DNA of 64,000 bases, taken from positions 145,706 through 209,705 of the forward strand of contig JAHZFL010000003.1 of assembly GCA_019421345.1 (NCBI GenBank). The letters run 5' to 3'. Shown here piece after piece: positions 24,931 to 35,226 of this stretch. Made by a program: the position numbers and the translations under genes. The stretch's first letter is position 1, and the number at the start of each line of letters is the position of its first letter. This DNA comes from Roseburia sp. (GTDB taxonomy: Bacteria > Bacillota > Clostridia > Lachnospirales > Lachnospiraceae). Below the pieces are notes generated by a model, which was not told the origin of the DNA, ran no database searches, and saw only the letters and a program-made list of their open reading frames with translations.

Positions 24931-25427
24931 GCTTAATGATAGAAAAAGAAATAGAACCGGCATTTGCATTTGAATATGAAAAGCTGGCGGAGGAAATTGT
25001 TTCCTTTGCGTTAGGGCATGAGGATTTTTGCTATGAGGCAGAGATAGATCTGACTTTGACGGATAACGAGGGAATCCATATATTGAATCGTCAGTATCGC
25101 GGCGTTGATGCGCCCACAGACGTGCTTTCGTTTCCCATGCTCTCCTTTGATGAGCCGGGAGATTTTTCGGCGCTGGAGGATGACTATGAGGATAATTTTA
25201 ATCCCGATACGGGGGAGATCCTTCTTGGGGACATCATTCTTTCCGTCGACCGCGTGCGCAGTCAGGCGAAGGAGTATGGACACAGCGAGCGCAGGGAATA
25301 TGCATTTTTGATCGTGCACAGCGTGCTTCATCTGCTCGGCTACGACCATATGACGGATGAGGAAGCGGCGCAGATGGAAGAAAAACAGCGGCAGATTTTA
25401 GAGGCGATGCAGATTTTTAGAGATTGA
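24927..25427 (+). CDS. ybeY: Endoribonuclease YbeY (16S rRNA maturation)
   Basis: 166 residues, the usual length. The zinc motif HSVLHLLGYDH (H3xH5xH type) is near residues 130-140, preceded by the TDVLSFPM block. YbeY is a metal-dependent RNase needed for 16S 3'-end processing and ribosome quality control. It overlaps the preceding gene by ATGA and is the last member of the yqfC-yqfD-phoH-PgpH-like-ybeY run. An acidic insert (LEDDYEDNFNPDTGE) sits between the two motifs. Confidence 0.95.
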   Translation: MSLMIEKEIEPAFAFEYEKLAEEIVSFALGHEDFCYEAEIDLTLTDNEGIHILNRQYRGVDAPTDVLSFPMLSFDEPGDFSALEDDYEDNFNPDTGEILLGDIILSVDRVRSQAKEYGHSERREYAFLIVHSVLHLLGYDHMTDEEAAQMEEKQRQILEAMQIFRD

Positions 25428-25436
25428 GGACTTTTT

Positions 25437-27098
25437 ATGGGCAATAGTAGAAGGAAAAACAGCACAAGCTTTTTGGTACAGGGCTCCATCCTTGCGATGG
25501 CGTCTCTGATCAGCCGCGTGATCGGTCTGATCTACCGGATTCCGCTGACTGCGATCATTGGAGACGCGGGAAATAATTATTATGGCACTGCGTTTAAAAT
25601 CTATAATATTCTGCTCATTATTTCTTCCTACAGTCTGCCGCTAGCCGTATCAAAGCTTGTTTCCGCCAATATCTCGCAGGGCAGAAAAAGAAATGTCTAT
25701 CGGATTTTAAAATCAGCGCTTCTATTCGGCGCGGTATCGGGCACAATTGCGGCGCTTGTTCTTTATTTCGGCTCGGAATTTATCACAATGACGCTGATGC
25801 GTACACCGCTTAGTATTTTTGCAGTAAAAACGCTCGTTCCCGTTCTTTTGATCGTCGCGCTGCTTGGCGTTATGCGCGGCTTTTTTCAGGGCTTGGGTAC
25901 GATGATGCCAAGCGCCGTGTCGCAGATCGTAGAGCAGATTGCAAATGCGATCGTCAGCGTATGGGCGGCGTATGTTTTATTTGCCGCAGGAGAGAAGGCG
26001 GGGGCATTGCTTGGAGACCCGGCGAACTATGCGGCGGCGTACGGCGCGGCGGGAGGAACGATCGGAACGGGAGTCGGAGCACTTGTCGCGCTTTTGTTTT
26101 CCGCGTTTGTGCTTGTGGTGTTCCTTGCCTCCTTTAAACGCTCATTGAAAAAGGAGCGGCGGTCGCAGGTGGATTCCTATGGTTCGATCATGCATCTTCT
26201 CATCATCACGATCATTCCGGTACTCTTAAGCAGTACCATTTATAACTGCAATACGCTGATCGATGAGGCGGTGTTTAAAAACATTGCTTATTTTCAGGGC
26301 TATGCCGAAAGTGATTACGGGGCATGGAACGGTATTTATTCCGGCAAATATCAGGTGCTGATCAACGTGCCTCTTGCCATCGCGTCCTCCATCGCTGCGT
26401 CCTCCGTACCGGCGCTTACCGCCGCCTACGCCAGCGGAAAGCGCGGGGAGGCAAAGCGGCAGATCACGACGGCAACGCGCTTTGTCATGGTGATCGCATT
26501 TCCCTGCGCAGTTGGGATGGCGGTGCTTGCATCTCCGATCTTACAACTGCTTTTTGGCGATTCGTCTGCGCTTGCGGCAAGGATGCTGATGCTTGGTGCG
26601 CCGGCGATCATTGTGTTTTCGCTGTCGACGCTGTCGAACGGATTGCTGCAGGGCATGAATCGGATGAAAGAGCCGATCAAAAATGCGGTCATCGCGCTGA
26701 TCTTACACTTATTTGTTCTTGTGGGACTGATGCTTGGTGCAGACCTTAATATTTTTGCAGTTGTCATCGCAAATATGGTATTCGGACTTTTGATGTGCAT
26801 TTTAAATGCACGCTCGATGCATCGTTACAGCGGCTATCGTCAGGAGATCAAAAAGACGTTCCTTGTTCCGGCAATTTGCTCCGCCGGTATGGGGATTGTT
26901 GTCTGGCTGATCTATAAGCTTTTTCTTTACCTGCTGCGCAGCAATACACTTGCGACGATTTTTTCCATTGTTGCGGGAATTGTCACTTATACGCTTCTTT
27001 TATTCGCGCTAAAGGGACTGACTGAGCAGGAGATTCTCAGGTTTCCGAAGGGAAGGGCGGTCGTCTCCCTTGCAAAACGCCTGCATCTTTTACATTAA
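25437..27098 (+). CDS. MurJ/SpoVB-type lipid-linked oligosaccharide flippase
   Basis: 553 residues with about 14 membrane helices of the MOP superfamily. The N-terminus (SFLVQGSILAMASLISRVIGLIYRIPLTAIIGD) and the NYYGTAFKIYNILLIISSYSLP block are typical of the YtgP/SpoVB polysaccharide-export group that moves lipid II or related precursors across the membrane. It starts 10 bases after ybeY with GAGG upstream of the ATG. Which member it is (vegetative MurJ or sporulation SpoVB) cannot be settled by reading alone. Confidence 0.85.
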   Translation: MGNSRRKNSTSFLVQGSILAMASLISRVIGLIYRIPLTAIIGDAGNNYYGTAFKIYNILLIISSYSLPLAVSKLVSANISQGRKRNVYRILKSALLFGAVSGTIAALVLYFGSEFITMTLMRTPLSIFAVKTLVPVLLIVALLGVMRGFFQGLGTMMPSAVSQIVEQIANAIVSVWAAYVLFAAGEKAGALLGDPANYAAAYGAAGGTIGTGVGALVALLFSAFVLVVFLASFKRSLKKERRSQVDSYGSIMHLLIITIIPVLLSSTIYNCNTLIDEAVFKNIAYFQGYAESDYGAWNGIYSGKYQVLINVPLAIASSIAASSVPALTAAYASGKRGEAKRQITTATRFVMVIAFPCAVGMAVLASPILQLLFGDSSALAARMLMLGAPAIIVFSLSTLSNGLLQGMNRMKEPIKNAVIALILHLFVLVGLMLGADLNIFAVVIANMVFGLLMCILNARSMHRYSGYRQEIKKTFLVPAICSAGMGIVVWLIYKLFLYLLRSNTLATIFSIVAGIVTYTLLLFALKGLTEQEILRFPKGRAVVSLAKRLHLLH

Positions 27099-27163
27099 TT
27101 GAATAAAAAGGGAAGAAATGGCAGATACTTATCGTAGCTTAAGTCAACCGATGGGAGGCAGAC

Positions 27164-27538
27164 ATGAAAAAAACGATAGGCATTTGCCTTTTTTTTACAG
27201 TGATCAGTATTTGCGCGGCAGGCGGCATTTTCTTTTTCTGGAATGCACACAGGCAAAGTCAGGCGGAGCAAAAGCTTGCGGAGGCGGCAGAGACGGTGGA
27301 GACGGCAGAGACCGAGGAGGTTTTGGAGAGTATGCAGCCGCAAAAGCCTTATCGCTATCTTCTGGTCGAGGAGAACGGTGTTTTGATCGTCTATGAATCG
27401 GACGGAGAGACGATTTTATTGGAAACAAATATTAAGCTGCATGGGCTGGACGAGACGACTAAGACGATGTTAAAGCGGGGAATCCCCGTTATGGACGAGG
27501 AGGAGCTTTACGATTTCCTTGAGAGTTATTCCAGCTAA
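27164..27538 (+). CDS. Small membrane-anchored protein with a BofC C-terminal-like domain
   Basis: 124 residues. One N-terminal membrane helix or signal anchor (about residues 5-26) and an Ala/Glu/Thr-rich linker precede a compact domain: YRYLLVEENGVLIVYESDG, LLETNIKLHGL, LKRGIPVMDEEELYDFLESYSS. This resembles the C-terminal domain of BofC, which inhibits a sigma-K checkpoint protease in Bacillus; here only that domain is present. The ATG follows GGGAGG. An outside location is expected. The link to sporulation control is inference. Confidence 0.6.
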   Translation: MKKTIGICLFFTVISICAAGGIFFFWNAHRQSQAEQKLAEAAETVETAETEEVLESMQPQKPYRYLLVEENGVLIVYESDGETILLETNIKLHGLDETTKTMLKRGIPVMDEEELYDFLESYSS

Positions 27539-27589
27539 CTACATTGAATATTTCAAAAGGGTGTGTTAAAATCGTTGCAGAGGTGAACT

Positions 27590-28852
27590 ATGAAAAAGAC
27601 AGACGTAACCGTGATCGGCGGCGGAGCCTCCGGTCTTATGGCAGCGATTTTTGCGGCGCGCGGCGGAGCAAGGACACAGATTTTAGAGCATATGGATCGT
27701 GTGGGAAAGAAGATACTATCCACCGGAAACGGAAAGTGTAATTATACAAACGCACTGCAGGGGGAATCCTATTATCGTGGGGAGAACCCTGCATTTGTCA
27801 TGCCTATATTTGCGCAGTTCGGACATAAGGAGACGGTAGAGCTTTTCGCCAAGCTTGGCATTTATCCGAAGGAGCGAACAGGGTATTTTTATCCAAAGAG
27901 CGAACAGGCAGCCGCAGTTTTAGAGGTACTGCGTATGGAATGCGAGCATCAGGGGGTAGAAATTACAACTTCCTGTGAATTAAAGGCAATTTCCCGCTGT
28001 AAGGAAGGGTATCGGATTGAGACGAATTGCGGGGATCTGATCAGCCGCAAGCTTATTTTTGCGACCGGACTTCTCGCCGCTCCAAAAACGGGGAGCGACG
28101 GAAGCGCATTTCCTTATATCCGGCAGTTGGGACACCATTTTTGTGAGATCGTTCCGGCGCTTGTTCCGCTTATGGCAAAGCAGTCGTTTTTTAAGGCGCT
28201 CGCCGGTGTGCGGACCGAGGCGTCTGTTCATTTATACATAGATAACAGCCCGATCTGCAGTGAAACGGGCGAATTACAGCTAACCGATTACGGGATTTCC
28301 GGGATACCGGTCTTTCAGATCAGCCGATTTGCGACAAAGGCATTGGCAAAGCATCGCAAGGTTACGGCAAAAATTGATTTTCTTCCGGCGCTTACGGAAA
28401 AAGAAGTAAGCGAACTGCTGGTCAAACGCTTTCATACTTATGGAGCAGACAAGGATTGCAGTCAGGCGTTGATCGGTCTGTTCAATAAAAAATTAATTGA
28501 TGTGCTGTTAAAGGAGAGCGGCATCGACCTTCATCTGCCCGCGAAGAAGCTGGGAGATAGAGAGCTGCGCCGTTTATGTGAAACGATCTGCGGACTTTGG
28601 GTTGAGATTATCGGAAGTAAGCCGGTAGATGCCGCGCAGGTCTGTGCCGGCGGCATTCCGGTCTGTGAGGTGGAGCAGGAGACGCTGGAGTCGAAGCTTG
28701 CGCCGGGCGTTTATTTTGCCGGAGAAGTGCTCGATATTGACGGAATCTGCGGCGGATACAATCTGCAGTGGGCTTGGGCAAGCGGGGCTGTGGCGGGAGG
28801 CCATGCGGCAGATGCCGCACGAAAAGCAGGAAAGGAACAATCGCATTTATGA
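27590..28852 (+). CDS. HI0933/BaiN-family FAD-dependent oxidoreductase
   Basis: 420 residues. The Rossmann FAD motif VIGGGASGLMAAI sits at the N-terminus and is followed by the family signature GKKILSTGNGKCNYTN. A central LATGLLAAPKTGSDGSA-like segment and the C-terminal FAGEVLDIDGICGGYNLQWAWASG, which binds the flavin, complete the fold. Members reduce C=C bonds in some cases (BaiN in bile acid 7-dehydroxylation), but most are uncharacterised, so no substrate is given. The stop overlaps the next gene's ATG (ATGA), showing coupling with a second flavoprotein. Confidence 0.85.
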   Translation: MKKTDVTVIGGGASGLMAAIFAARGGARTQILEHMDRVGKKILSTGNGKCNYTNALQGESYYRGENPAFVMPIFAQFGHKETVELFAKLGIYPKERTGYFYPKSEQAAAVLEVLRMECEHQGVEITTSCELKAISRCKEGYRIETNCGDLISRKLIFATGLLAAPKTGSDGSAFPYIRQLGHHFCEIVPALVPLMAKQSFFKALAGVRTEASVHLYIDNSPICSETGELQLTDYGISGIPVFQISRFATKALAKHRKVTAKIDFLPALTEKEVSELLVKRFHTYGADKDCSQALIGLFNKKLIDVLLKESGIDLHLPAKKLGDRELRRLCETICGLWVEIIGSKPVDAAQVCAGGIPVCEVEQETLESKLAPGVYFAGEVLDIDGICGGYNLQWAWASGAVAGGHAADAARKAGKEQSHL

Positions 28853-30438
28853 TACGCATGAATCAGATAAAGCTGCCGATCGGGCATACGCCCGATCAGT
28901 TGGCACAGAAAATATGTAAACTGCTCCATATCAAGGAGCATCAAATTCAGGAAATCTCCATAGCGAAGCGTTCAATTGACGCGCGCAAAAAGCCGAACCT
29001 CCAATATGTTTATGCGGTGGATGTGGCTGTGGCATCGGAGGCGGCTCTGCAAAAAAGGATACACGATGCAAATATCGTCTTTTTTACCCCAAAGCAATAT
29101 GTACTTCCAAAGGTTAAAAAAGAGGCTTTTGCGCGTCCGCCTGTGATCGTCGGCGCAGGACCGGCAGGCTTATTTTGCGCATATGCGCTCATACAGCAGG
29201 GGATATGCCCCATCGTATTAGAGCGCGGCAAAAGGATTACGGAGCGGGCGCTTGACGTTGCGCGTTTCTGGGAGACCGGCGTGCTTGATACAAGATCGAA
29301 TGTGCAGTTTGGCGAAGGCGGCGCAGGAACATTTTCGGACGGAAAATTAAACACGCTCGTGAAGGATCCTGTCGGCAGGAATCGCTTTGTGCTGGAGACG
29401 CTTGTAAGGTTTGGCGCGCCGGAGCACATTTTATATGAACATAAGCCGCATATCGGTACCGACATTCTCTCGGATGTCGTGCTTTCCATGCGCACGTTTA
29501 TGGAGGAGGCGGGCGCACGTTTCCTGTTTGAGACCTGCCTGACAGATTACAGGCAGGAGGCAGGGCATGTTACCGCGGTAGAGCTGGATCACGCGGAATG
29601 GATCGAAACCGACCATGTGGTATTCGCGATCGGGCACAGCGCCCGTGATACATTTCGTATGCTCGATCAAAAGGGGGAGCTTTGTATGACGCCGAAGTCA
29701 TTCGCCGTCGGCTTTCGTGTGGAGCATCCGCAGCACATGATCAATTTACAGCAATACGGAGAAACTTATGCAGACAAATTGCCCGCCGCTCCCTATAAGG
29801 TCACGGCAAATCTCACAAGCGGAAGGGGCGTTTATTCCTTTTGTATGTGTCCGGGCGGCTATGTCGTCAATGCGTCCTCTGAGGAACACCGTCTTGCGGT
29901 AAACGGCATGAGCTATTCCGGCAGAGATGCGTCAAATGCGAACAGCGCCGTCATCGTCTCCGTAACGCCGGAGGATTTTGACGGCAAGGACGCGCTTTCG
30001 GGCGTGCGTTTTCAGGAGCAGTTGGAGGAGCGGGCGTACGCGCTTGCCAACGGAGCGATCCCGCAGCAATTATTCGGTGATTATTGCGCAGACCGGGCGT
30101 CTGCCTCCTACGGCGAGTTTGCGAGTGAGACAAAGGGGGCGCGTCAGTTTGTAAATCTGCGCGGGCTTCTTCCGGCAGAATTGGAGGAATCCCTGATCGA
30201 GGGAATGCATGTGTTTGCGCGCGCGCTGCCGGAATTTGACAGAGCGGATGCGATTTTATCGGGAGTAGAGAGCCGAACGTCCTCGCCGGTGCGCATTCCG
30301 AGAAACGAGACCTTTGAGGCGGCAGTAGGCGGTATCTACCCGTGCGGAGAGGGAGCGGGCTATGCCGGAGGGATTCTCTCGGCGGCGATGGACGGGCTAA
30401 AGGTTGCAGAGGCAATTTTGAAAAGTAAACAGAACTAG
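28849..30438 (+). CDS. FAD-dependent dehydrogenase of the COG2509 type
   Basis: 529 residues. A small N-terminal domain (about 1-90) is followed by VIVGAGPAGLFCAYAL (FAD Rossmann motif), VQFGEGGAGTFSDGKLNT and a C-terminal GIYPCGEGAGYAGGILSAAMDGLK flavin-binding end. These match the uncharacterised FAD-dependent dehydrogenase family often found beside BaiN-like proteins. The ATG at 28849 overlaps the previous stop; a longer frame back to 28768 runs inside the upstream gene and is rejected. Substrate unknown. Confidence 0.8.
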   Translation: MIRMNQIKLPIGHTPDQLAQKICKLLHIKEHQIQEISIAKRSIDARKKPNLQYVYAVDVAVASEAALQKRIHDANIVFFTPKQYVLPKVKKEAFARPPVIVGAGPAGLFCAYALIQQGICPIVLERGKRITERALDVARFWETGVLDTRSNVQFGEGGAGTFSDGKLNTLVKDPVGRNRFVLETLVRFGAPEHILYEHKPHIGTDILSDVVLSMRTFMEEAGARFLFETCLTDYRQEAGHVTAVELDHAEWIETDHVVFAIGHSARDTFRMLDQKGELCMTPKSFAVGFRVEHPQHMINLQQYGETYADKLPAAPYKVTANLTSGRGVYSFCMCPGGYVVNASSEEHRLAVNGMSYSGRDASNANSAVIVSVTPEDFDGKDALSGVRFQEQLEERAYALANGAIPQQLFGDYCADRASASYGEFASETKGARQFVNLRGLLPAELEESLIEGMHVFARALPEFDRADAILSGVESRTSSPVRIPRNETFEAAVGGIYPCGEGAGYAGGILSAAMDGLKVAEAILKSKQN

Positions 30439-30455
30439 AAACAGAGGGAAAATAC

Positions 30456-33104
30456 GTGGCAGAATATACACCAATGATGCAGCAATATCTGCAGACAAAA
30501 GAAGATTACAAGGACTGCATTCTTTTTTACAGACTCGGCGACTTTTATGAGATGTTTTTTGACGATGCGATCACTGCGTCAAAGGAGCTTGAGCTGACCT
30601 TAACCGGAAAGCAGTGCGGTATGGAGGAGCGCGCGCCCATGTGCGGCGTGCCGTTTCATGCGGCGGAATCCTATTTGAACAAGCTTGTTGCAAAAGGTCA
30701 CAAGGTCGCTATTTGCGAGCAGGTGGAGGACCCTAAAACGGCAAGAGGACTGGTAAAGCGTGAGGTCATCCGCATCGTTACGCCGGGAACAAATCTTGAT
30801 ATGCAGGCGCTGGATGAGACGAAGAACAATTATATCATGTGTATCGTCTATCTGGCGGATAAATACGGGATTTCGATCGCCGACGTCTCGACCGGAGATT
30901 TCTATGTGACGGAGGTCGATGCGGAGCGAAAGCTTATGGATGAGATCAATAAATTTGCTCCATCTGAAATTATATGCAACGAAAGCTTTTATATGAGCGG
31001 CGTTGATATAGAAGATATGCGTCATCGACTTAAGATTACAATTTATGCATTGGACATGTGGTATTTTGGAGATGAACTGGCAGAGAATACCCTGCTTGGA
31101 CATTTTAAGGTCAAAAGTCTCGGAGCGCTGGGACTGTCTGATTATAGCTGCGGAACGATCGCATCCGGCGCTCTCCTAAAATACCTTTATGAGACACAGA
31201 AAAACGATCTCGGTAATATTTCCTCCATTCATCCCTATGCGACCGGAAGATATATGATCATCGACAGCTCGACGAGAAGAAATCTGGAGCTTGTCGAGAC
31301 GCTGCGCGAGAAGCAGAAACGAGGATCGCTTCTTTGGGTGCTGGATAAGACAAAGACGGCGATGGGCGCAAGACTTCTGCGCGCTTATGTGGAGCAGCCG
31401 CTGATCGAGGCAGAGCAGATCAAAAGCCGTCAGGAGGCAATCCGGGAGCTGAATGAAAATGTTATCACACGGGAGGAGCTGCGGGAGTACCTAAATCCCA
31501 TTTATGATTTAGAACGTCTGATCACAAGAGTTACCTATATGACGGCAAATCCGCGCGACCTGATCTCTTTCCGCAATTCCCTTAAGATGCTCCCGCCGAT
31601 TCGGGCGCTTTTGGAGGAGTTTGACGGGGAGCTCTTAAGCGGCATCCGAAAGAATCTCGATACCTTGGAGGAGATTTATGCCTTAATTGATTCCGCAATC
31701 GTGGAGGAGCCGCCGATTTCCGTCCGTGAAGGGGGAATCATTAAGGAGGGCTGCAACGAGGAGATTGATAAGTACCGCCATGCCAAGACGGAGGGCAAGC
31801 AGTGGCTTGCCGAGCTTGAGGAAAAGGAGCGGGAGAAAACGGGCATCAAAAATCTGCGGGTCAAGTACAATAAGATCTTTGGTTATTATCTGGAGGTCAC
31901 CAATTCCTACAAGGAGCTGGTCCCCGATTATTTTTTGCGCAAACAGACGCTTGCCAATGCGGAGCGCTATATCACGCCGGAGCTAAAGGAGCTTGAGGAT
32001 ATGATCCTCGGCGCGGAGGATAAGCTTGTCACCTTAGAGTACGATTTATTCTGCGAGGTGCGGGGGAAGATCGCCGCGGAGGTCGTGCGCATTCAAAGGA
32101 CGGCAAAGGCGATTGCAGGTCTTGACGTGTTTGCCTCGCTTGCACTTGTGGCAGATCAAAATAATTACTGCTGTCCGGCGATCAATGAAAACGGTGTCAT
32201 TGACATCAAGGGCGGCCGTCATCCGGTCGTGGAAAAAATGATCCACAATGATCTCTTTATTGATAATGATACATATCTGGATAATGATAATCACAGAATT
32301 TCAATCATTACGGGACCGAATATGGCAGGAAAATCGACGTATATGCGGCAGACCGCTCTGATCGTGCTGATGGCTCAGATTGGAAGCTACGTTCCCGCAG
32401 CCTCTGCAAATATCGGGATTGTCGACCGTATTTTTACGCGCGTCGGGGCGTCGGATGATCTTGCGAGTGGACAGAGCACCTTTATGGTAGAGATGAACGA
32501 GGTAGCGAATATTCTGCGCAACGCGACGTCAGATTCCCTGCTGATCCTTGATGAGATCGGCAGAGGAACGAGCACGTTTGACGGTCTTAGCATCGCGTGG
32601 GCAGTCGTCGAGCATATCAGTAATCCGAAGCTGCTCGGCGCAAAGACTTTATTTGCAACGCATTACCATGAGCTCACGGAGCTTGAGGGAAAGCTGAGCA
32701 ACGTCAACAACTACTGCATTGCAGTTAAGGAAAAAGGTGACGATATTGTGTTTCTGCGCAAAATCGTAGGCGGCGGCGCTGACAGAAGCTACGGCATTCA
32801 GGTCGCCAAGCTCGCGGGGGTGCCAGAATCTGTAATTGCGCGTGCAAAGGAGATTTCGGATGAGCTGCTCGCAAACGATATTGCCGCCGTCGCGCGCAGT
32901 ATCGAGGTTCATACCGGAGCGGCCGGCAAAAAGAAAAAGGAGCGGCTGGACGAGGTCGATCTGACGCAGATGTCCTTGTTTGATACGGTCAGAGACGATG
33001 ATATTATCGAGGAGCTGCGCAGCGTCGATGTGGGAAATTTAACACCGGTCGAGGCGCTCAATAAATTATATGAACTGCAAAACAAAGTGAAAAACCGTTG
33101 GTAA
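30456..33104 (+). CDS. mutS: DNA mismatch repair protein MutS
   Basis: 882 residues. The mismatch-reading motif is in the N-terminus (RLGDFYEMFFDDA near residue 26, the Phe-x-Glu wedge). Connector, lever and clamp domains follow. The ATPase carries Walker A TGPNMAGKSTYMRQ near residue 618, GQSTFMVEM, DEIGRGTSTFDG and the FATHYHELTEL signature. MutS binds mispairs and recruits MutL, encoded 12 bases downstream. The start is GTG at 30456, with AGAGGG upstream. Confidence 0.98.
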   Translation: MAEYTPMMQQYLQTKEDYKDCILFYRLGDFYEMFFDDAITASKELELTLTGKQCGMEERAPMCGVPFHAAESYLNKLVAKGHKVAICEQVEDPKTARGLVKREVIRIVTPGTNLDMQALDETKNNYIMCIVYLADKYGISIADVSTGDFYVTEVDAERKLMDEINKFAPSEIICNESFYMSGVDIEDMRHRLKITIYALDMWYFGDELAENTLLGHFKVKSLGALGLSDYSCGTIASGALLKYLYETQKNDLGNISSIHPYATGRYMIIDSSTRRNLELVETLREKQKRGSLLWVLDKTKTAMGARLLRAYVEQPLIEAEQIKSRQEAIRELNENVITREELREYLNPIYDLERLITRVTYMTANPRDLISFRNSLKMLPPIRALLEEFDGELLSGIRKNLDTLEEIYALIDSAIVEEPPISVREGGIIKEGCNEEIDKYRHAKTEGKQWLAELEEKEREKTGIKNLRVKYNKIFGYYLEVTNSYKELVPDYFLRKQTLANAERYITPELKELEDMILGAEDKLVTLEYDLFCEVRGKIAAEVVRIQRTAKAIAGLDVFASLALVADQNNYCCPAINENGVIDIKGGRHPVVEKMIHNDLFIDNDTYLDNDNHRISIITGPNMAGKSTYMRQTALIVLMAQIGSYVPAASANIGIVDRIFTRVGASDDLASGQSTFMVEMNEVANILRNATSDSLLILDEIGRGTSTFDGLSIAWAVVEHISNPKLLGAKTLFATHYHELTELEGKLSNVNNYCIAVKEKGDDIVFLRKIVGGGADRSYGIQVAKLAGVPESVIARAKEISDELLANDIAAVARSIEVHTGAAGKKKKERLDEVDLTQMSLFDTVRDDDIIEELRSVDVGNLTPVEALNKLYELQNKVKNRW

Positions 33105-33116
33105 AGAGGAGGAATC

Positions 33117-35225
33117 ATGCCTCAGATTACATTATTAAGTCAAGAGACAATTGATAAGATCGCGGCGGGGGAGGTCATTGAGCGACCGTCCTCCGTGGTC
33201 AAGGAGCTGGTAGAAAATGCGATTGACGCAAAGGCGACCGCAGTGACTGTGGAGATCAAGGAGGGCGGCATTTCTTTGATCCGTATTACCGATAATGGCT
33301 GCGGCATTGCAAGAGAGCAGGTGCCGCTCGCTTTTTTGCGTCATTCAACGAGCAAGATCCAAAGTATCGAGGATCTGTTTCATGTCAGCTCGCTCGGCTT
33401 CCGGGGCGAGGCATTGTCGAGCATTGCGGCAGTCTCCCAGGTAGAGCTGATCACAAAGACCTATGGGGAGCTGACCGGCACACGCTATGTCATCGAGGGC
33501 TCAAAGGAAAAAGAAAACGAGGAGGTTGGCGCACCGGACGGCACGACGTTTCTTGTGCGCAACCTTTTTTACAATATACCGGCACGACGCAAATTTTTAA
33601 AGAGCGCGCAGACCGAGGGAAATTACATCGGAGATCTGATGGAGCGTCTTGCCCTGTCACACCCTGCTATTTCGTTTAAGTTTATAAGCAACGGGCAGAC
33701 AAAGCTGCATACCTCCGGCAACTCCAAGGAAAAGGATATGATCTATCATATTTACGGCAGGGATATTACGGCGTCGGTCTTGCCGATACATGCAGAGCAT
33801 GAGCTGTTTACTGTCCACGGGTTTCTCGGAAAGCCTGTCATATCCCGCGGAAACCGTAATTATGAGAGCTATTTTATCAACGGACGTTATATCAAAAGTA
33901 CGCTTCTCTCAAAGGCGATCGAGGATGGCTATAAGGGGTTTTTGATGCAGCACCAGTATCCGTTTTGCGTGCTGTATTTTACCGTGGATCAGGAGCTTTT
34001 GGATGTCAATGTCCATCCGACAAAGATGGAGCTTCGGTTTGCCAATAAGGAGGAAATCTACAGCAGTCTCTGTCAGATCGTGAGGGATGCCCTGACGCAT
34101 CGGGAATTTATCCCGGAGGTTTCCATTGGAGAAAAGAAGGAGGCGCAGCGTGCGCCCATTTCATCGCATACACCCGAGCCGTTTGAGAAATCGCAGCTTC
34201 AAAAGCTGCGTGCGTCTGTGGCAAAGGACAGCCCGTATGAGCTGAAATATCCGGACAGAGACCGTCTTCTGGCAGAAAGAGCAGAGGAGGAAGCGGCTGT
34301 AAAGCTGCAGGAGCGGACACAGCAGGATTCAGAAAATTCAGAAAAAAAGCAGGAGACAGAGACAACGATACAGCAGATGGGGCAGGCGGAAAATCTTGCA
34401 GTCTTTGAAAAACTGCTCGGTGACCTTGGCGGGCAGGGACAAAACGCACAGGACAATATTCTTTGCGAGGCAGGCAGCTATCAAACGGATGAGGCGTTCC
34501 GGACGAAGGATGCCCACGGCGAAGCTTGCGGACTTAAAGATGAAAATAAGCAAGAAGCAGCCGCAGAGAAAGCGATGCAGGAGACTATTGTCTATGAGCA
34601 GCAGACCTTGGCGGAGCAGAGCAAAGAGTTTCTGACGAAGGATGCCGCGAAATGCCACCGCATCATCGGGCAGGTATTTGGCACTTACTGGCTGATCGAG
34701 TATGAGGACAAGCTTTTTATCATTGACCAGCATGCAGCGCACGAAAAGGTGCTTTATGAGCGCACAATGGCGCGTGTGCAGGCACAGAATTTTTCTTCGC
34801 AGGCGATCAGTCCGCCTATCATTTTAACGCTTGACCTTAGGGAGCAGGAAATCCTGCAAAGGTACGGCAGTCACCTGGAACAGTTCGGCTATGAGATCGC
34901 GGCGTTCGGTGGTAAGGAATATGCGATCAACGCAGTTCCCGCAGAGTTTGGGAGCGTGGATGCAAAAAGCATGTTTCTTGAGCTTTTGGACAGCTTTGCG
35001 AATACAAGCGGCAGAGAAGCGCCGGAGCAGATTTTGGAAAAAGTAGCGTCTCTTTCCTGCAAGGCGGCGGTTAAGGGCGGCAGTCATTTGAGCGTGACGG
35101 AGGCGGAACGCTTGATCGATGAGCTTCTTACGATTGAGAACCCATATCACTGTCCGCACGGCAGACCGACGATTATTTCGATGAGCAGGTACGAGCTTGA
35201 GAAGAAGTTTAAAAGGATTGTGTGA
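33117..35225 (+). CDS. mutL: DNA mismatch repair protein MutL (endonuclease type)
   Basis: 702 residues. The GHKL ATPase N-terminus has ELVENAIDAKATAV, DNGCGI and GFRGEALSSIAAVSQ. A charged Gln/Glu-rich linker (about residues 340-500) follows. The C-terminal domain holds DQHAAHEKVLYE near residue 536, the metal-binding endonuclease motif of MutL proteins in bacteria without MutH, so this MutL can nick the new strand itself. It follows mutS after 12 bases with AGAGGAGG before its ATG and precedes miaA by one base. Confidence 0.97.
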   Translation: MPQITLLSQETIDKIAAGEVIERPSSVVKELVENAIDAKATAVTVEIKEGGISLIRITDNGCGIAREQVPLAFLRHSTSKIQSIEDLFHVSSLGFRGEALSSIAAVSQVELITKTYGELTGTRYVIEGSKEKENEEVGAPDGTTFLVRNLFYNIPARRKFLKSAQTEGNYIGDLMERLALSHPAISFKFISNGQTKLHTSGNSKEKDMIYHIYGRDITASVLPIHAEHELFTVHGFLGKPVISRGNRNYESYFINGRYIKSTLLSKAIEDGYKGFLMQHQYPFCVLYFTVDQELLDVNVHPTKMELRFANKEEIYSSLCQIVRDALTHREFIPEVSIGEKKEAQRAPISSHTPEPFEKSQLQKLRASVAKDSPYELKYPDRDRLLAERAEEEAAVKLQERTQQDSENSEKKQETETTIQQMGQAENLAVFEKLLGDLGGQGQNAQDNILCEAGSYQTDEAFRTKDAHGEACGLKDENKQEAAAEKAMQETIVYEQQTLAEQSKEFLTKDAAKCHRIIGQVFGTYWLIEYEDKLFIIDQHAAHEKVLYERTMARVQAQNFSSQAISPPIILTLDLREQEILQRYGSHLEQFGYEIAAFGGKEYAINAVPAEFGSVDAKSMFLELLDSFANTSGREAPEQILEKVASLSCKAAVKGGSHLSVTEAERLIDELLTIENPYHCPHGRPTIISMSRYELEKKFKRIV

Positions 35226-35226
35226 G

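Noticed and set aside
28768..28848. Longer start of the second flavoprotein
   Set aside because: The extension lies wholly within the upstream gene and is rich in Arg/Cys/Gly out-of-frame residues.
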